37,694 nucleotides of DNA from an uncultured Roseburia sp. (GCA_900756925.1 CAAELX010000011.1:1-37694), one strand, 5' to 3'. Counted from the first letter of the stretch, positions 1 to 8,398 are shown. Notes: generated by a model not told the origin, from the letters alone. Numbers and translations are program-made.

Positions 1-130
1 CGGTTGAATTTAATATTTTATACACTTTGGCTGGAGACATCTTCCACTTATCCGCAAGACTATACAGCATGAATATTGAAAAGCTCAATTCTTTTTTCTC
101 ACACATAATCACTAACAACCTTTCCGTCAT
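1..130 (-). CDS. DUF3791-like small protein, 3' end cut by window edge
   Basis: Reading the minus strand from an ATG at 130 gives an open frame of 43 codons that runs off the window start. It encodes a hydrophobic-aromatic stretch (FSIFMLYSLADKW) followed by KMSPAKVYKILNST. This pattern resembles the DUF3791 family, small helical proteins often encoded beside DUF3990 (ADP-ribosyltransferase-like) genes in gut Firmicutes. A TATAAT-like -10 lies about 13-18 bases upstream of the ATG. There is no good ribosome binding site before it, but GGAAAGG precedes an alternative GTG start a few codons inside. The family call is from memory of its pattern and is moderate; a partner gene would lie beyond position 1. 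Confidence 0.45.
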   Translation of the reverse strand, partial: MTERLLVIMCEKKELSFSIFMLYSLADKWKMSPAKVYKILNST

Positions 131-192
131 ATTTATATTTAGATTATAACAAGTATTTTATGTTCATACACTATATTTTTCAATTATTATTC

Positions 193-240
193 AAAAAAGC
201 AGGCGATGAAAAGTCACAAAACCTCTTCATCCACCCGCTT
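193..240 (-). terminator. Rho-independent terminator, minus strand
   Basis: On the minus strand, arms beginning AGCGGGTGGATGAAGAG and ending CTTTTCATCGCCTGCT pair with several G-U wobbles around a short loop and are followed by six T residues. It lies downstream of the truncated uvrB and its foreign in-frame tail, so it would end any transcript coming from the uvrB promoter. Confidence 0.6.
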
Positions 241-245
241 TTCAC

Positions 246-335
246 CTATACTCTCACCACTACCACTTCCACAACATCTGGATGTTCAACCACCCACATA
301 CCACAAAATACCACCTGTTTTGTAACCTTCTCATG
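246..335 (-). pseudogene. Orphan 3' coding tail in frame after the uvrB stub
   Basis: After the premature TAG of the uvrB stub, the same reading frame stays open for about 29 codons. It is rich in valine (for example VVEHPDVVEVVVVRV) and ends at TAG 246-248, just before a terminator. It does not resemble the missing part of UvrB. The simplest reading is the 3' end of another gene joined to the uvrB start by a deletion. I do not recognise the family. Confidence 0.3.
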
Positions 336-620
336 CTAGGAGACAAAATATTCCACTGCATTCTCCGGGAAAAATTCCTTGAACTCACCGTAAAGCTGTG
401 CCGCCAGTGTCTTATTGTGCGAAATGATCAAAGTCGGCTTATTCAGCTGTGCGATGACGTTCGCCATCGTAAAGGTCTTACCGGAGCCGGTCACACCGAG
501 CAAAGTCTCGAACTGATTGCCTTCCTTGAAGCCTCTTACCAGTTCTTCGATCGCCTGGGGCTGGTCACCGGTGGGCTTATATGGAGCATGTAGTTTGAAG
601 ATTTGTTGTTCCTTTTGCAT
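336..620 (-). pseudogene. uvrB: uvrB, truncated 5' remnant
   Basis: The 94 encoded residues match the extreme N-terminus of UvrB, the helicase-like damage-verification subunit of the UvrABC excision nuclease. Visible are the start [17 protein letters not shown], the Walker A motif GVTGSGKT and the segment ending EYFVS. In UvrB the next residues are YYDYYQPEAY, but here the codon after the serine is TAG and the following sequence is unrelated. A full UvrB is about 660 residues, so the helicase and UvrA/UvrC-binding regions are missing. The start is taken at ATG 620, with GGAGG eight bases upstream, rather than the GTG three codons earlier. Promoter-side signals, including a LexA box, are intact. 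An intact uvrB must be elsewhere, or excision repair is impaired. Confidence 0.9.
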
Positions 621-732
621 AAAAGTCACCTCCGGGGTTCATAGTAAAAGTTTATCTATTTTCGAATGGAATATACGAACAAATATCTCTTAAGAATATA
701 ACACAATTTTATCCATTTGTATAGAGTCTGTT

Positions 733-746
733 CGAACATTAGTTCT
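733..746. promoter_or_regulatory. LexA/SOS box upstream of uvrB remnant
   Basis: The palindrome GAAC-ATTA-GTTC inside CGAACATTAGTTCT fits the Gram-positive LexA operator core (GAAC, four bases, GTTC). It lies about 115 bases upstream of the uvrB start. A second half-site, ACGAAC, occurs near 675. uvrB is a classical SOS gene, which supports the call. The SOS control region has therefore survived although the gene has not. Confidence 0.65.
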
Positions 747-784
747 AAAAAGAGCATTCAGACTCTTTTGAATCTAAATGCTCT
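747..784 (-). terminator. Terminator of the tldD-tldE operon
   Basis: The inverted repeat AGAGCATT...AATGCTCT, with an additional inner AGA/TCT pairing, lies about 100 bases past the tldE stop. On the minus strand it is followed by a run of five T residues. It also insulates the uvrB promoter region. Confidence 0.65.
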
Positions 785-882
785 GCTTTGCTTTTATGGC
801 TTTCTATTTTCCTTCTCTTTGTGCTTTTCTTGTAAGAATGATTCATGATCTTTACTCTCTAGTCAGATTTCTAATCCTTTTC

Positions 883-2157
883 CTACTTCCCAGCCACTGC
901 CACATGCTCAAACCGTACCGCCATCGGACCATCATACCGGTCATTCTTATACCTGTCTGTGGAGAACACCATATTTTTCTGGAGCTCTAACAGGTTTCCA
1001 TTGATGGAACCGCCGGTCACCGGTGTCACTTTCTCACCGTCGTATAAATATGCCAGACGGATTTCTCCTCCGAAATAACCGCTGAAGCTGTCCATGGAAA
1101 ATCCAGAAAAGCTTACGACATGAAGGTATGGCTGTTTTTTCATATCTGCAAAGGAAACCGTTCCGTTGTCTACTTTCACCGCTTCATACGTTCCGGTAGG
1201 TTCCACACCCATGTAGCGGGAAAATCTCACACCGCCGTAGATTGCCTGCAGCTCGCCATCCTGCACGAGCACCATGTCCTTCATCGGGATTCCTTCCTCT
1301 GAATACGGGGTGGTTGCTTTCAGTGTCAGGTTCAGCTTCTCACCGGAAACTTTCTCTCCCTGCACTTTTGTGCCTTTTTTATAGTTCGAATAACCTGGGT
1401 AAATCATATTGGTCATTGCGCGCATGGTATAAAGCTCCATCAGATCCCGCATCTCTTTTCCTGAAATGATGACCGTGTAGCTGCCCTTTTCCGGAGCTTC
1501 TGTTGCCTGGGCTCTCGCACGTACCATATCAAGTGCTTCCTTCGCCTGTGCGGTCAGCGCTTCCGTGTCAAAATCTGCATATGAGAAATCCTGATACTGC
1601 TCCACATCCTGCGGTGCAAGGCACTGTACTACGAATTCCCCATTCACTTTCACTTTCTCATAGGAGACATCCACACCCTCGGAATTACAGATGGCAACCT
1701 GATATTTGTTTACGAAAAATTCAGATGTATTGATGAACGCATCCTCTTTCACATCCGCTGCATAAAGTGCCGATACGAACGCATCTGCGATCTCCTCTGC
1801 GGATTTTTTAAGCAGCCTGCTCTCTGCAAAAACTTTTTCCTCTTTCTTTCCGCTGGCCAGCTCAAAAAATGGATTTTTTACGAAAGATGCCGCATAGTAA
1901 GCTTCTGCGATCACTTTGTCTGTCTCTTCCTGTGTCATCTCCGGGAAAATGTGAACGGTAGACGCACCACGCATTTTCTTTCCATCTTCCTCAAAATCTC
2001 TGTATACTACCACTTCCGCAGAAGTCTCTTTTTTCATTCTGCGCATATCTAATTCTTTTCTGATAAAATAAAGCTCTGCGCCTTCTGTCACCGTCTCCGT
2101 GATCAGATATGTTTCGATCTCATTCTTTCTGATTGCATTTAAAATTTTTTCTCGCAT
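883..2157 (-). CDS. tldE: TldE/PmbA-type metalloprotease subunit
   Basis: This 424-residue protein lies 13 bases after tldD and has GGGAGGAG just before its ATG. It has the overall plan of the TldE/PmbA partner: a conserved N-terminal alpha/beta part (from about residue 12), a central region, and a beta-rich C-terminal domain containing GGSINGNLLELQKNMVFSTD, near the end. TldE lacks the zinc motif and forms a heterodimer with TldD that cleaves unfolded peptides; in Escherichia coli the pair trims the microcin B17 leader and degrades CcdA (established for that system). The paralogue call rests on the absence of an HExxxH motif and on pairing with tldD. The substrate here is unknown. Confidence 0.85.
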   Translation of the reverse strand: MREKILNAIRKNEIETYLITETVTEGAELYFIRKELDMRRMKKETSAEVVVYRDFEEDGKKMRGASTVHIFPEMTQEETDKVIAEAYYAASFVKNPFFELASGKKEEKVFAESRLLKKSAEEIADAFVSALYAADVKEDAFINTSEFFVNKYQVAICNSEGVDVSYEKVKVNGEFVVQCLAPQDVEQYQDFSYADFDTEALTAQAKEALDMVRARAQATEAPEKGSYTVIISGKEMRDLMELYTMRAMTNMIYPGYSNYKKGTKVQGEKVSGEKLNLTLKATTPYSEEGIPMKDMVLVQDGELQAIYGGVRFSRYMGVEPTGTYEAVKVDNGTVSFADMKKQPYLHVVSFSGFSMDSFSGYFGGEIRLAYLYDGEKVTPVTGGSINGNLLELQKNMVFSTDRYKNDRYDGPMAVRFEHVAVAGK

Positions 2158-2170
2158 CGGTCGCTCCTCC

Positions 2171-3601
2171 CTAGCCTAATCTGATCTTTGCTTTGATGTA
2201 TGGGCCGCCATCTGATACTTTCACCCACTCTTTGTGTCCTTTTCCACACATGCCGGAACCCGAAAGAACGGTTTCCTCTGACATCATGGAAATGGATTTT
2301 AGCAGATCGGGCACATAGCCGGTCAGAACGATCGGTGAGAACACTTTTCCGGTAAATTTTCCATCTTTGATCTCTCTTGCAATGTCGATCATGCACTGGA
2401 TTCCCCAGTTTTTCGGATCTTCCATGCCGCTTGTTGCGTGCTCTAAGAAAAATCCGTATTTCACAGAAGCGATCATATCCTCTAATTTGTCCGTGCCCGG
2501 CTCGAAGAAGGTATTGGTCATTCTTGTGTATGCTTTGTGTCCCGTATTCTGTCTTCTTCCGTTTCCGGTCGGCTTCGTTCCAAGCGCCATGCCTGCCTGC
2601 GCATCGCAGATTCCGGTCTTTAAGATTCCTTTTTCGATGATCACGGTATCCTGTGCAACGGTTCCCTCATCGTCAAAGAAATAGGTTGCGGTCTGGGATG
2701 CTGCCGTAGCGCCATCATGCATGGTGACAAGCGGGGATGCCACATATTCCCCGATATATTTCTCTGCAAGCGCACGTTTCTTCACAAACATATCCATCTC
2801 AACGCCGTGACCGAACGCTTCATGTACGATCATTCCGGTAACATCCGGTGCACAGATGCATTCGTATTCTCCCGGCGTGATCGGTTCGCTGACAAGCAGG
2901 TTGTCGATTGCTTCTAAAATAGATGGGATCTTTTCCTCCAACCCGTCAAACACTTCCACTCCCGCACATCCGGAGCAGCTTTCAAATGCCATTTTCAACT
3001 CTTCCCCTTTGGCTGCCATTCCTGCCATGGCTGCGTCTGTCCACATGACATTCTGCGTCATCTCTTTTTTCGGGGATAAAAACAGCTTATGATATACCTG
3101 ATACATACCGCGCACCTGGCATTCGATCAGCTTGTCGCTCTGTGCAAGTGCTTTTTCCCTTACTTTTTTCAGACGGCTTATGATCTCTTCATCGCCTAAA
3201 TCCTCCGGTGAGATCTCGTATTCCGTGCTTTTTTCAAAGCAGATCTCCTCGTCCGGAATTTCCGGGTATTTCTTCACTTCCATGCCATTCGGCAGTTTCT
3301 CTGACCATGGCATGACATGCTCTGCGATCTCTGCGACGATCTCGTCTAAATGATCTTCCTCAATATGGTTGAACGCATATTCCCCATAGCTTGTGCCATC
3401 GTACACTTTTACCACATACGCCTGTTCCATGAACATGCTGTTCTCTCCGATCACGATGCCGGAGTTCGATATCACATAATTTTTTCCCTTGGAATCTGTC
3501 ATCAGAACGGATGCGTAGGAGTAGTTCTCGAGCAGTCTGTCCAACAGCTGCTTTAAAACTGGTTTCTTTTGTTCGATTAGCTTACTTGATGCAACCTGCA
3601 T
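2171..3601 (-). CDS. tldD: TldD zinc metalloprotease subunit
   Basis: This 476-residue protein carries the TldD signature MIVHEAFGHGVEMD with the zinc-binding HExxxH at His260, Glu261 and His265. The C-terminal half contains the family segment GNGRRQNTGHKAYTRMTNTF, and it ends in a glycine-rich beta domain (SGSGMCGKGHKEWV). The length is normal for TldD (about 450-480). The ATG has AAGGAG upstream. It is the first gene of a two-gene operon with tldE, driven by a well-placed sigma-A promoter at 3673-3701 and closed by the hairpin at 747-784. The substrate peptide cannot be read from the sequence; a ranthipeptide cassette lies about 8 kb away but is not part of this operon. Confidence 0.92.
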   Translation of the reverse strand: MQVASSKLIEQKKPVLKQLLDRLLENYSYASVLMTDSKGKNYVISNSGIVIGENSMFMEQAYVVKVYDGTSYGEYAFNHIEEDHLDEIVAEIAEHVMPWSEKLPNGMEVKKYPEIPDEEICFEKSTEYEISPEDLGDEEIISRLKKVREKALAQSDKLIECQVRGMYQVYHKLFLSPKKEMTQNVMWTDAAMAGMAAKGEELKMAFESCSGCAGVEVFDGLEEKIPSILEAIDNLLVSEPITPGEYECICAPDVTGMIVHEAFGHGVEMDMFVKKRALAEKYIGEYVASPLVTMHDGATAASQTATYFFDDEGTVAQDTVIIEKGILKTGICDAQAGMALGTKPTGNGRRQNTGHKAYTRMTNTFFEPGTDKLEDMIASVKYGFFLEHATSGMEDPKNWGIQCMIDIAREIKDGKFTGKVFSPIVLTGYVPDLLKSISMMSEETVLSGSGMCGKGHKEWVKVSDGGPYIKAKIRLG

Positions 3602-3672
3602 TTCCTGGTTTCTCCTTTTACTTTATGCAAATCAAGGAATTTTCTGTATTCCTGTTTGTTTGCTATGATTAC

Positions 3673-3701
3673 AGTATATGGAGGTTAGAGAGATTTGTAA
3701 A
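3673..3701 (-). promoter_or_regulatory. Sigma-A promoter of tldD-tldE
   Basis: On the minus strand, TTTACA (3696-3701) and TATACT (3673-3678) are separated by exactly 17 bases. The -10 box lies about 72 bases upstream of the tldD start. Confidence 0.65.
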
Positions 3702-3861
3702 TGAAATTAAGATAAGTGGTAAATTTTCGGCATTAAGCGGTTGGATGAGCCTGGTAAAAAAAGAACTTCCGCAGGAAGAAAAGCCTCAATGCTTCTCTCC
3801 GCTGCGAAAGCTCCTGTCACTAAAATTATTTCTGAGTTAAGTTTTTATTTTACCTTTTTAT

Positions 3862-4095
3862 TCATTCTTTGCGTAATAAGTCAAGACATAATGCTGACGA
3901 ATTTCCAGAGAATGTATTTCCAATACGGTTCATACTTACCATAAGACCAGGTGCTTTGCCTTCCTTTACCGCAAGTTCAAATGGTTTTAAGTATATTTCT
4001 CTCATAGCCTGTTTGTTACACAATGTTGCAAAAGACGTAAACCGCTCGCCACGATATGAATCCTGATCATTCAGTGCAAAATGTTTTACAAACAT
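3862..4095 (-). pseudogene. Glycoside hydrolase family 3 fragment
   Basis: A frame of 77 codons encodes an internal slice of a GH3 beta-glucosidase-type enzyme. It begins VKHFALNDQDSYRGERF, continues with NKQAMREIYLKPFELAVKEG and NRIGNTFSG, and ends LLRKE. GH3 enzymes continue here with WGF and then the nucleophile Asp; in this copy the codon after LLRKE is TGA (one base from Trp TGG) and homology stops. A GH3 enzyme is normally 700-900 residues, so about a tenth remains, without the nucleophile. The methionine at 4095 is only a chance in-frame ATG. The spacer 3602-3861 holds nothing else recognisable apart from the tldD promoter and a short CTTCC-TGC-GGAAG hairpin with a T run near 3756-3780. 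Confidence 0.85.
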
Positions 4096-4103
4096 AATTA
4101 CAC

Positions 4104-4166
4104 CTACAGATACACGCTTCCATCATCATCCACAAGTACACCCGGATCGAACGGAAAGGAATCTCC
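4104..4166 (-). pseudogene. Glycoside hydrolase family 43 fragment
   Basis: Twenty codons read GDSFPFDPGVLVDDDGSVYL and are followed by TAG. This matches the GH43 arabinofuranosidase/xylosidase segment in which an Asp-containing FDPGVLVDDDG is followed by a VYLY strand. The fragment is out of frame with the response regulator start that precedes it and with the GH3 fragment that follows. It is short, so the call depends on the distinctive DPGVLVDDDG core. Confidence 0.6.
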
Positions 4167-4203
4167 TTTTCTCTTCGTCCTCCACAATTGCAATCTCAAG
4201 CAT
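4126..4203 (-). pseudogene. Response regulator 5' fragment (first about 14 codons)
   Basis: An ATG at 4203 with AGGGGG upstream opens MLEIAIVEDEEKRR, the first beta strand and acidic pocket (EDE) of a response-regulator receiver domain, as in LytTR/AgrA-type regulators. Homology ends there. The frame then runs 11 codons through the antisense-free GH43 remnant in another phase and stops at 4126. The receiver phospho-acceptor Asp and everything beyond it are gone. An apparent promoter region (A+T rich, TATACA near 4220) is retained. Confidence 0.4.
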
Positions 4204-4327
4204 CGCAAATCCCCCTTACTGTATACTTGCTCAATATAACTATAACATAAACTTTTTGTAAAAAATATGCGTTTCATAAATTGCAGTTTTATTTCACAAC
4301 CAGCATTTCCGCTGCTGTGAGTTCAGA

Positions 4328-4374
4328 AAAAGAGCTTCGCAAAAAGGTTTCATTCCTTCCTGCGAAGCTCTTTT
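4328..4374 (-). terminator. purL terminator
   Basis: A perfect 14-base inverted repeat, AAAAGAGCTTCGCA / TGCGAAGCTCTTTT, encloses a 19-base loop just after the purL stop at 4395. On the minus strand it ends in a run of T residues. Confidence 0.85.
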
Positions 4375-4394
4375 ACATCCTGTTATTTTATTTT

Positions 4395-7300
4395 CTATTT
4401 AAAATACTTCACACCAGACTCAAAGATCTGAATATCCTGCTCTCCGTAGATATTCATCGCAACACTTCTGTCACGTCTCTCAGAATGTGCCATTTTACCA
4501 AGCACACGTCCATCCGGGCTGGTGATGCCTTCGATTGCCATATAAGAGCCATTGACATTCCACTCCTCGTCCATAGTCGGAACACCTGCCTCGTTCACGT
4601 ACTGGGTGGCAACCTGTCCGTTTGCAAAGAGCTTGTCTAACCACTCCTGTGGAGCTACGAAACGTCCCTCTCCATGAGATGCCGGATTGGTGTATACTTT
4701 ACCAAGCTCTGCTCCCTGTAACCATGGGGACTTGTTGGATACTACTTTCGTGTATACCATCTTGCTCACATGACGTCCGATCGTGTTGTAAGTCAGAGTC
4801 GGGGACTCTGCGGACTGTGGGCGGATCTCGCCGTGTGGCACAAGGCCTAACTTAATCAGCGCCTGGAAGCCGTTACAGATACCAAGTGCAAGACCGTCTC
4901 TCTCATTTAATAACTTCATGACAGCCTCTGTCATCTTCGCATTGCGGAATGCAGTTGCAAAGAACTTTGCAGAGCCATCCGGTTCGTCACCTGCGGAGAA
5001 GCCGCCCGGGAACATGATGATCTGTGACTGCTCGATTGCTTTGACGAACTCATCTACAGATTCCCTGATATCATTGGCATTTCTGTTTTTGAATACTTTT
5101 ACAATCGTATCCGCACCGGCACGCTCAAATGCGTCTGCACTGTCGTACTCGCAGTTGGTTCCAGGAAATACCGGAATGAATACAGTTGGTCTTGCTACTT
5201 TGTGCTTGCATACATAGATGCTGTCTGCTTTATATAAATCGGTCTTTATTTCTTCTTTGCTTTCAGTTGCGCGGGTCGGGAATACTTTTTCGAGAGTAGC
5301 AGTCCATGTCTGTAAAGCCTCGTCCATGGAAATCTTCATCTCACCACAGATAAAGCTCTCCTCCTCATTTACCCATCCGACTAAACTTTCATAGCCTGCA
5401 AGTCCAGCTGCATCGAATGCTGCCTTTACCTCTGCAATTTTCTCAGCCGGAATTTCCGCTACAATATTTCCAAAGCCTGGTGCGAATAATGTTTCCTTAG
5501 AAACATCCTCTGCAATTGTGACACCAAGCTTATTACCGAATGCCATCTTGCTGACTGCCGCTGCAAGTCCCTTTCCGTCAAGCGCGTAAGCGGATACGAT
5601 CACACCTTTCTGGATCAGGGCATGGACGGTATCATATAACTTCATAACCTGTGCATAATCCGGCAGATCGAACTCATCCTTTTTGATTGTAAAGAGTACA
5701 AGCTGATCTCCAACCGCTTTTAATTCCGGTGTGATGATATCTTTTTCTTTTGCAATATCCACTGCGAAAGAAACCAGTGTCGGTGGTACATCAATATCAT
5801 TGAAGGTTCCGGACATGGAATCTTTTCCTCCGATAGAAGGAAGTCCAAAACCGATCTGTGCGTTGTAGGCGCCGAGTAATGCAGCAAAAGGCTGGCTCCA
5901 GCGCTTCGGATCTGCGCTCATTCTGCGGAAGTACTCCTGGAAGGTAAAACGTACTTTCTTATAATCGCCACCGGCTGTCACGATTCTGGATAAGGATTCC
6001 AATACTGCATAAACAGCTCCGTGGTATGGGCTCCAGCTCGATAAATATGGATCAAAACCATAAGACATCATTGTTACGGTATCGCAGTCTCCCTTTGCCA
6101 CCGGAAGCTTTGCAACCATGGACTGTGTCTCGGTGAGCTGATATTTTCCACCATATGGCATATAGACACTGTTCACTCCGATGGAGCCGTCGAACATTTC
6201 CACAAGACCTTTCTGGGAGCATACGTTTAAGTCTGCCAGCTCTGCGGTCCATGCTGCCTTCATATCATCTGCTGCAACTGCCTCTGCGACCTTCGGCGTT
6301 GCAATCTTTTTGAAATAATTCTCTTCTGCAACAGGCATCTCAACTTCTACATCTGTCTCCTGATGTGCGCCGTTTGTATCTAAGAATGCTCTGGAAAGAT
6401 TAACAATCTCTTTTCCTCTCCACTCTAATACCAGTCTCGGATCCTCGGTTACAACTGCCACTTCAACAGCCTCTAAGTTTTCCTCTGCCGCATAGCCTAA
6501 GAAGGTCTGTACATCTTCCGGAGCTACCACTACTGCCATACGCTCCTGAGATTCTGAGATGGCAAGCTCGGTTCCGTCAAGTCCGGCATATTTCTTCGGA
6601 ACTTTGTCTAAGTTGACACGAAGTCCGTCTGCTAACTCACCGATTGCGACAGACACACCGCCTGCACCGAAATCGTTACATTTCTTAATAATATGTGCAA
6701 CTTCCTCGCGGCGGAATAATCTCTGGATCTTACGCTCGGTCGGTGCATTACCTTTCTGTACCTCAGCCCCGCAGACAGATGTGGACTGTGTATTGTGTGC
6801 TTTGGAAGATCCGGTTGCACCACCGATACCGTCACGTCCAGTACGTCCGCCAAGTAAAATAATAATATCACCCGGATCAGAAGTCAGTCTCTGTACGGCA
6901 CGTCTCGGAGCTGCACCCATCACGGCACCGATCTCCATACGTTTTGCAACATAATTTGGATGATAAACCTCTTTGACATAACCGGTTGCAAGTCCAATCT
7001 GGTTACCGTAAGAACTGTAACCATGGGCTGCCTCACGGACAATCTTCTTCTGAGGAAGCTTTCCAGGTAACGTATCTTTGACAGAAACAGTTGGATCTGC
7101 TGCACCTGTTACACGCATTGCCTGATATACATAAGTACGTCCTGACAACGGGTCACGGATTGCCCCACCAAGACAGGTTGCTGCTCCACCAAAAGGTTCA
7201 ATCTCTGTCGGATGGTTGTGTGTCTCATTTTTGAAGTTTACAAGCCATTCCTCTGTTTTTCCGTCCACTTCAACTGGAACAACGATGGAGCACGCATTAA

Positions 7301-8198
7301 TCTCGTCAGATTCTTCCTGATCCTGTAATTTTCCTTCTTTTTTCAGACGCTTCATGGCAAGAAGTGCAATATCCATTAAGCATACAAATTTATCGGAGCG
7401 TCCCTCATAAAGATTTTTGAAAGTATCTAAATAGTCGTTATAAGTCTCTTCGATTGGTTTCTTATAAAATCCATCATCAAATTTTACATCCTTCAACTCG
7501 GTAGAGAATGTTGTATGACGGCAGTGGTCTGACCAGTAGGTATCAAGCACACGGATCTCTGTCACAGATGGATCTCTGTGCTCCTCGTTTTTAAAATATT
7601 TCTGGATATGTAAGAAATCTTTGAATGTCATAGCAAGATTTAAGGAACTGTAAAGTTCTTTCAACTGTGCTTCCGGCATGTCTTCAAATCCGGCAAAAGA
7701 TGCAACATCTGCCGGTTCCTCAAAATTCTGAACTAAAGTTTCCGGCTTTTCCAAACCTGTCTCACGGGAATCCACCGGATTGATGCAGTGATGCTTGATT
7801 GCCTCTAACTGCTCCTCTGTCACGTCTCCCTCGATCACATAAGTCGTCGCAGTACGGATCACCGGCTCTTCCTCTTCATTTAATAATTTCACGCACTGTT
7901 CTGCCGAATCTGCTCTCTGGTCGAACTGTCCCGGCAAATATTCTACAGAAAAAGTTTTCGCATTTCCAAGCTCGAAGGTTTCCTCAAAAACCATATCTAC
8001 AGGCGGCTCTGAAAAAACAGTTACCAGTGCCTTTTTATAGGTCTCCTCTGAAATATTTTCTATATCATAGCGAATCAGTTCACGTACACCTGTTACGGAA
8101 GAAATTCCAAGATAGCTCTTAATCTCAGCCTGTAACTCTTTTGCTTTGACTGCAAAAGCCGGTTTCTTTTCCACATAAACTCTTCTTACTTTGCTCAT
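4395..8198 (-). CDS. purL: Phosphoribosylformylglycinamidine synthase, single-chain clostridial type
   Basis: This 1267-residue enzyme converts FGAR, ATP and glutamine to FGAM, the fourth step of de novo purine synthesis, in the cytosol. The long form fuses the synthetase part (PurL) and the glutaminase part (PurQ). The synthetase half shows NFKNETHNHPTEIEPFGGAA, GGRTGRDGIGGATGSS and GFGLPSIGGKDSMSGTF. The C-terminal amidotransferase has the nucleophile Cys1108 in LGICNGFQ and the partners His1238/Glu1240 in AHSER. The length and the motif FPGGFSAGDEPDGSAKF fit the clostridial-type family (TIGR01857). It stands alone; other pur genes are not in the window. No purine riboswitch or PUR box was found in the 267-base divergent region upstream. 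The SD AAGGG precedes the ATG. Confidence 0.96.
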   Translation of the reverse strand: MSKVRRVYVEKKPAFAVKAKELQAEIKSYLGISSVTGVRELIRYDIENISEETYKKALVTVFSEPPVDMVFEETFELGNAKTFSVEYLPGQFDQRADSAEQCVKLLNEEEEPVIRTATTYVIEGDVTEEQLEAIKHHCINPVDSRETGLEKPETLVQNFEEPADVASFAGFEDMPEAQLKELYSSLNLAMTFKDFLHIQKYFKNEEHRDPSVTEIRVLDTYWSDHCRHTTFSTELKDVKFDDGFYKKPIEETYNDYLDTFKNLYEGRSDKFVCLMDIALLAMKRLKKEGKLQDQEESDEINACSIVVPVEVDGKTEEWLVNFKNETHNHPTEIEPFGGAATCLGGAIRDPLSGRTYVYQAMRVTGAADPTVSVKDTLPGKLPQKKIVREAAHGYSSYGNQIGLATGYVKEVYHPNYVAKRMEIGAVMGAAPRRAVQRLTSDPGDIIILLGGRTGRDGIGGATGSSKAHNTQSTSVCGAEVQKGNAPTERKIQRLFRREEVAHIIKKCNDFGAGGVSVAIGELADGLRVNLDKVPKKYAGLDGTELAISESQERMAVVVAPEDVQTFLGYAAEENLEAVEVAVVTEDPRLVLEWRGKEIVNLSRAFLDTNGAHQETDVEVEMPVAEENYFKKIATPKVAEAVAADDMKAAWTAELADLNVCSQKGLVEMFDGSIGVNSVYMPYGGKYQLTETQSMVAKLPVAKGDCDTVTMMSYGFDPYLSSWSPYHGAVYAVLESLSRIVTAGGDYKKVRFTFQEYFRRMSADPKRWSQPFAALLGAYNAQIGFGLPSIGGKDSMSGTFNDIDVPPTLVSFAVDIAKEKDIITPELKAVGDQLVLFTIKKDEFDLPDYAQVMKLYDTVHALIQKGVIVSAYALDGKGLAAAVSKMAFGNKLGVTIAEDVSKETLFAPGFGNIVAEIPAEKIAEVKAAFDAAGLAGYESLVGWVNEEESFICGEMKISMDEALQTWTATLEKVFPTRATESKEEIKTDLYKADSIYVCKHKVARPTVFIPVFPGTNCEYDSADAFERAGADTIVKVFKNRNANDIRESVDEFVKAIEQSQIIMFPGGFSAGDEPDGSAKFFATAFRNAKMTEAVMKLLNERDGLALGICNGFQALIKLGLVPHGEIRPQSAESPTLTYNTIGRHVSKMVYTKVVSNKSPWLQGAELGKVYTNPASHGEGRFVAPQEWLDKLFANGQVATQYVNEAGVPTMDEEWNVNGSYMAIEGITSPDGRVLGKMAHSERRDRSVAMNIYGEQDIQIFESGVKYFK

Positions 8199-8247
8199 AA
8201 ATATTCCCTTTTCCTTTCGCGATACGTTATCTTTTTACTCTTAGCAT

Positions 8248-8253
8248 AGTATA
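8248..8253 (-). promoter_or_regulatory. Probable -10 box of purL
   Basis: TATACT on the minus strand lies 50 bases upstream of the purL start. The -35 region (TTATGC, 18-base spacer) is poor, so this promoter may be weak or activated. Confidence 0.35.
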
Positions 8254-8361
8254 ACATAGGATATCAGATTAGCATAATTAATATATTTAATTCGTTTTAT
8301 AAGGCATATTAATATTTTTCTTTTTGAGAAATAAGATTCCGCTCTCTCTCATAACTTTCAA

Positions 8362-8398
8362 TTGACACTTTTATAAGTGTGTCTTATAATTTATAAGT
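8362..8398 (+). promoter_or_regulatory. Consensus promoter of lysR with embedded repeats
   Basis: TTGACA (8362-8367) and TATAAT (8385-8390) are separated by 17 bases, a perfect sigma-A match. The inverted repeat ACACTT-TTAT-AAGTGT (8365-8380) overlaps the -35 box and spacer, and the octamer TTATAAGT is repeated at 8371-8378 and 8391-8398, 20 bases apart. These could be operator sites for autoregulation by the LysR protein; that role is inferred. Confidence 0.75.

Noticed and set aside
3511..3840. Plus-strand frame across the tldD promoter
   Set aside because: It begins inside tldD antisense, has no ribosome binding site and no homology.
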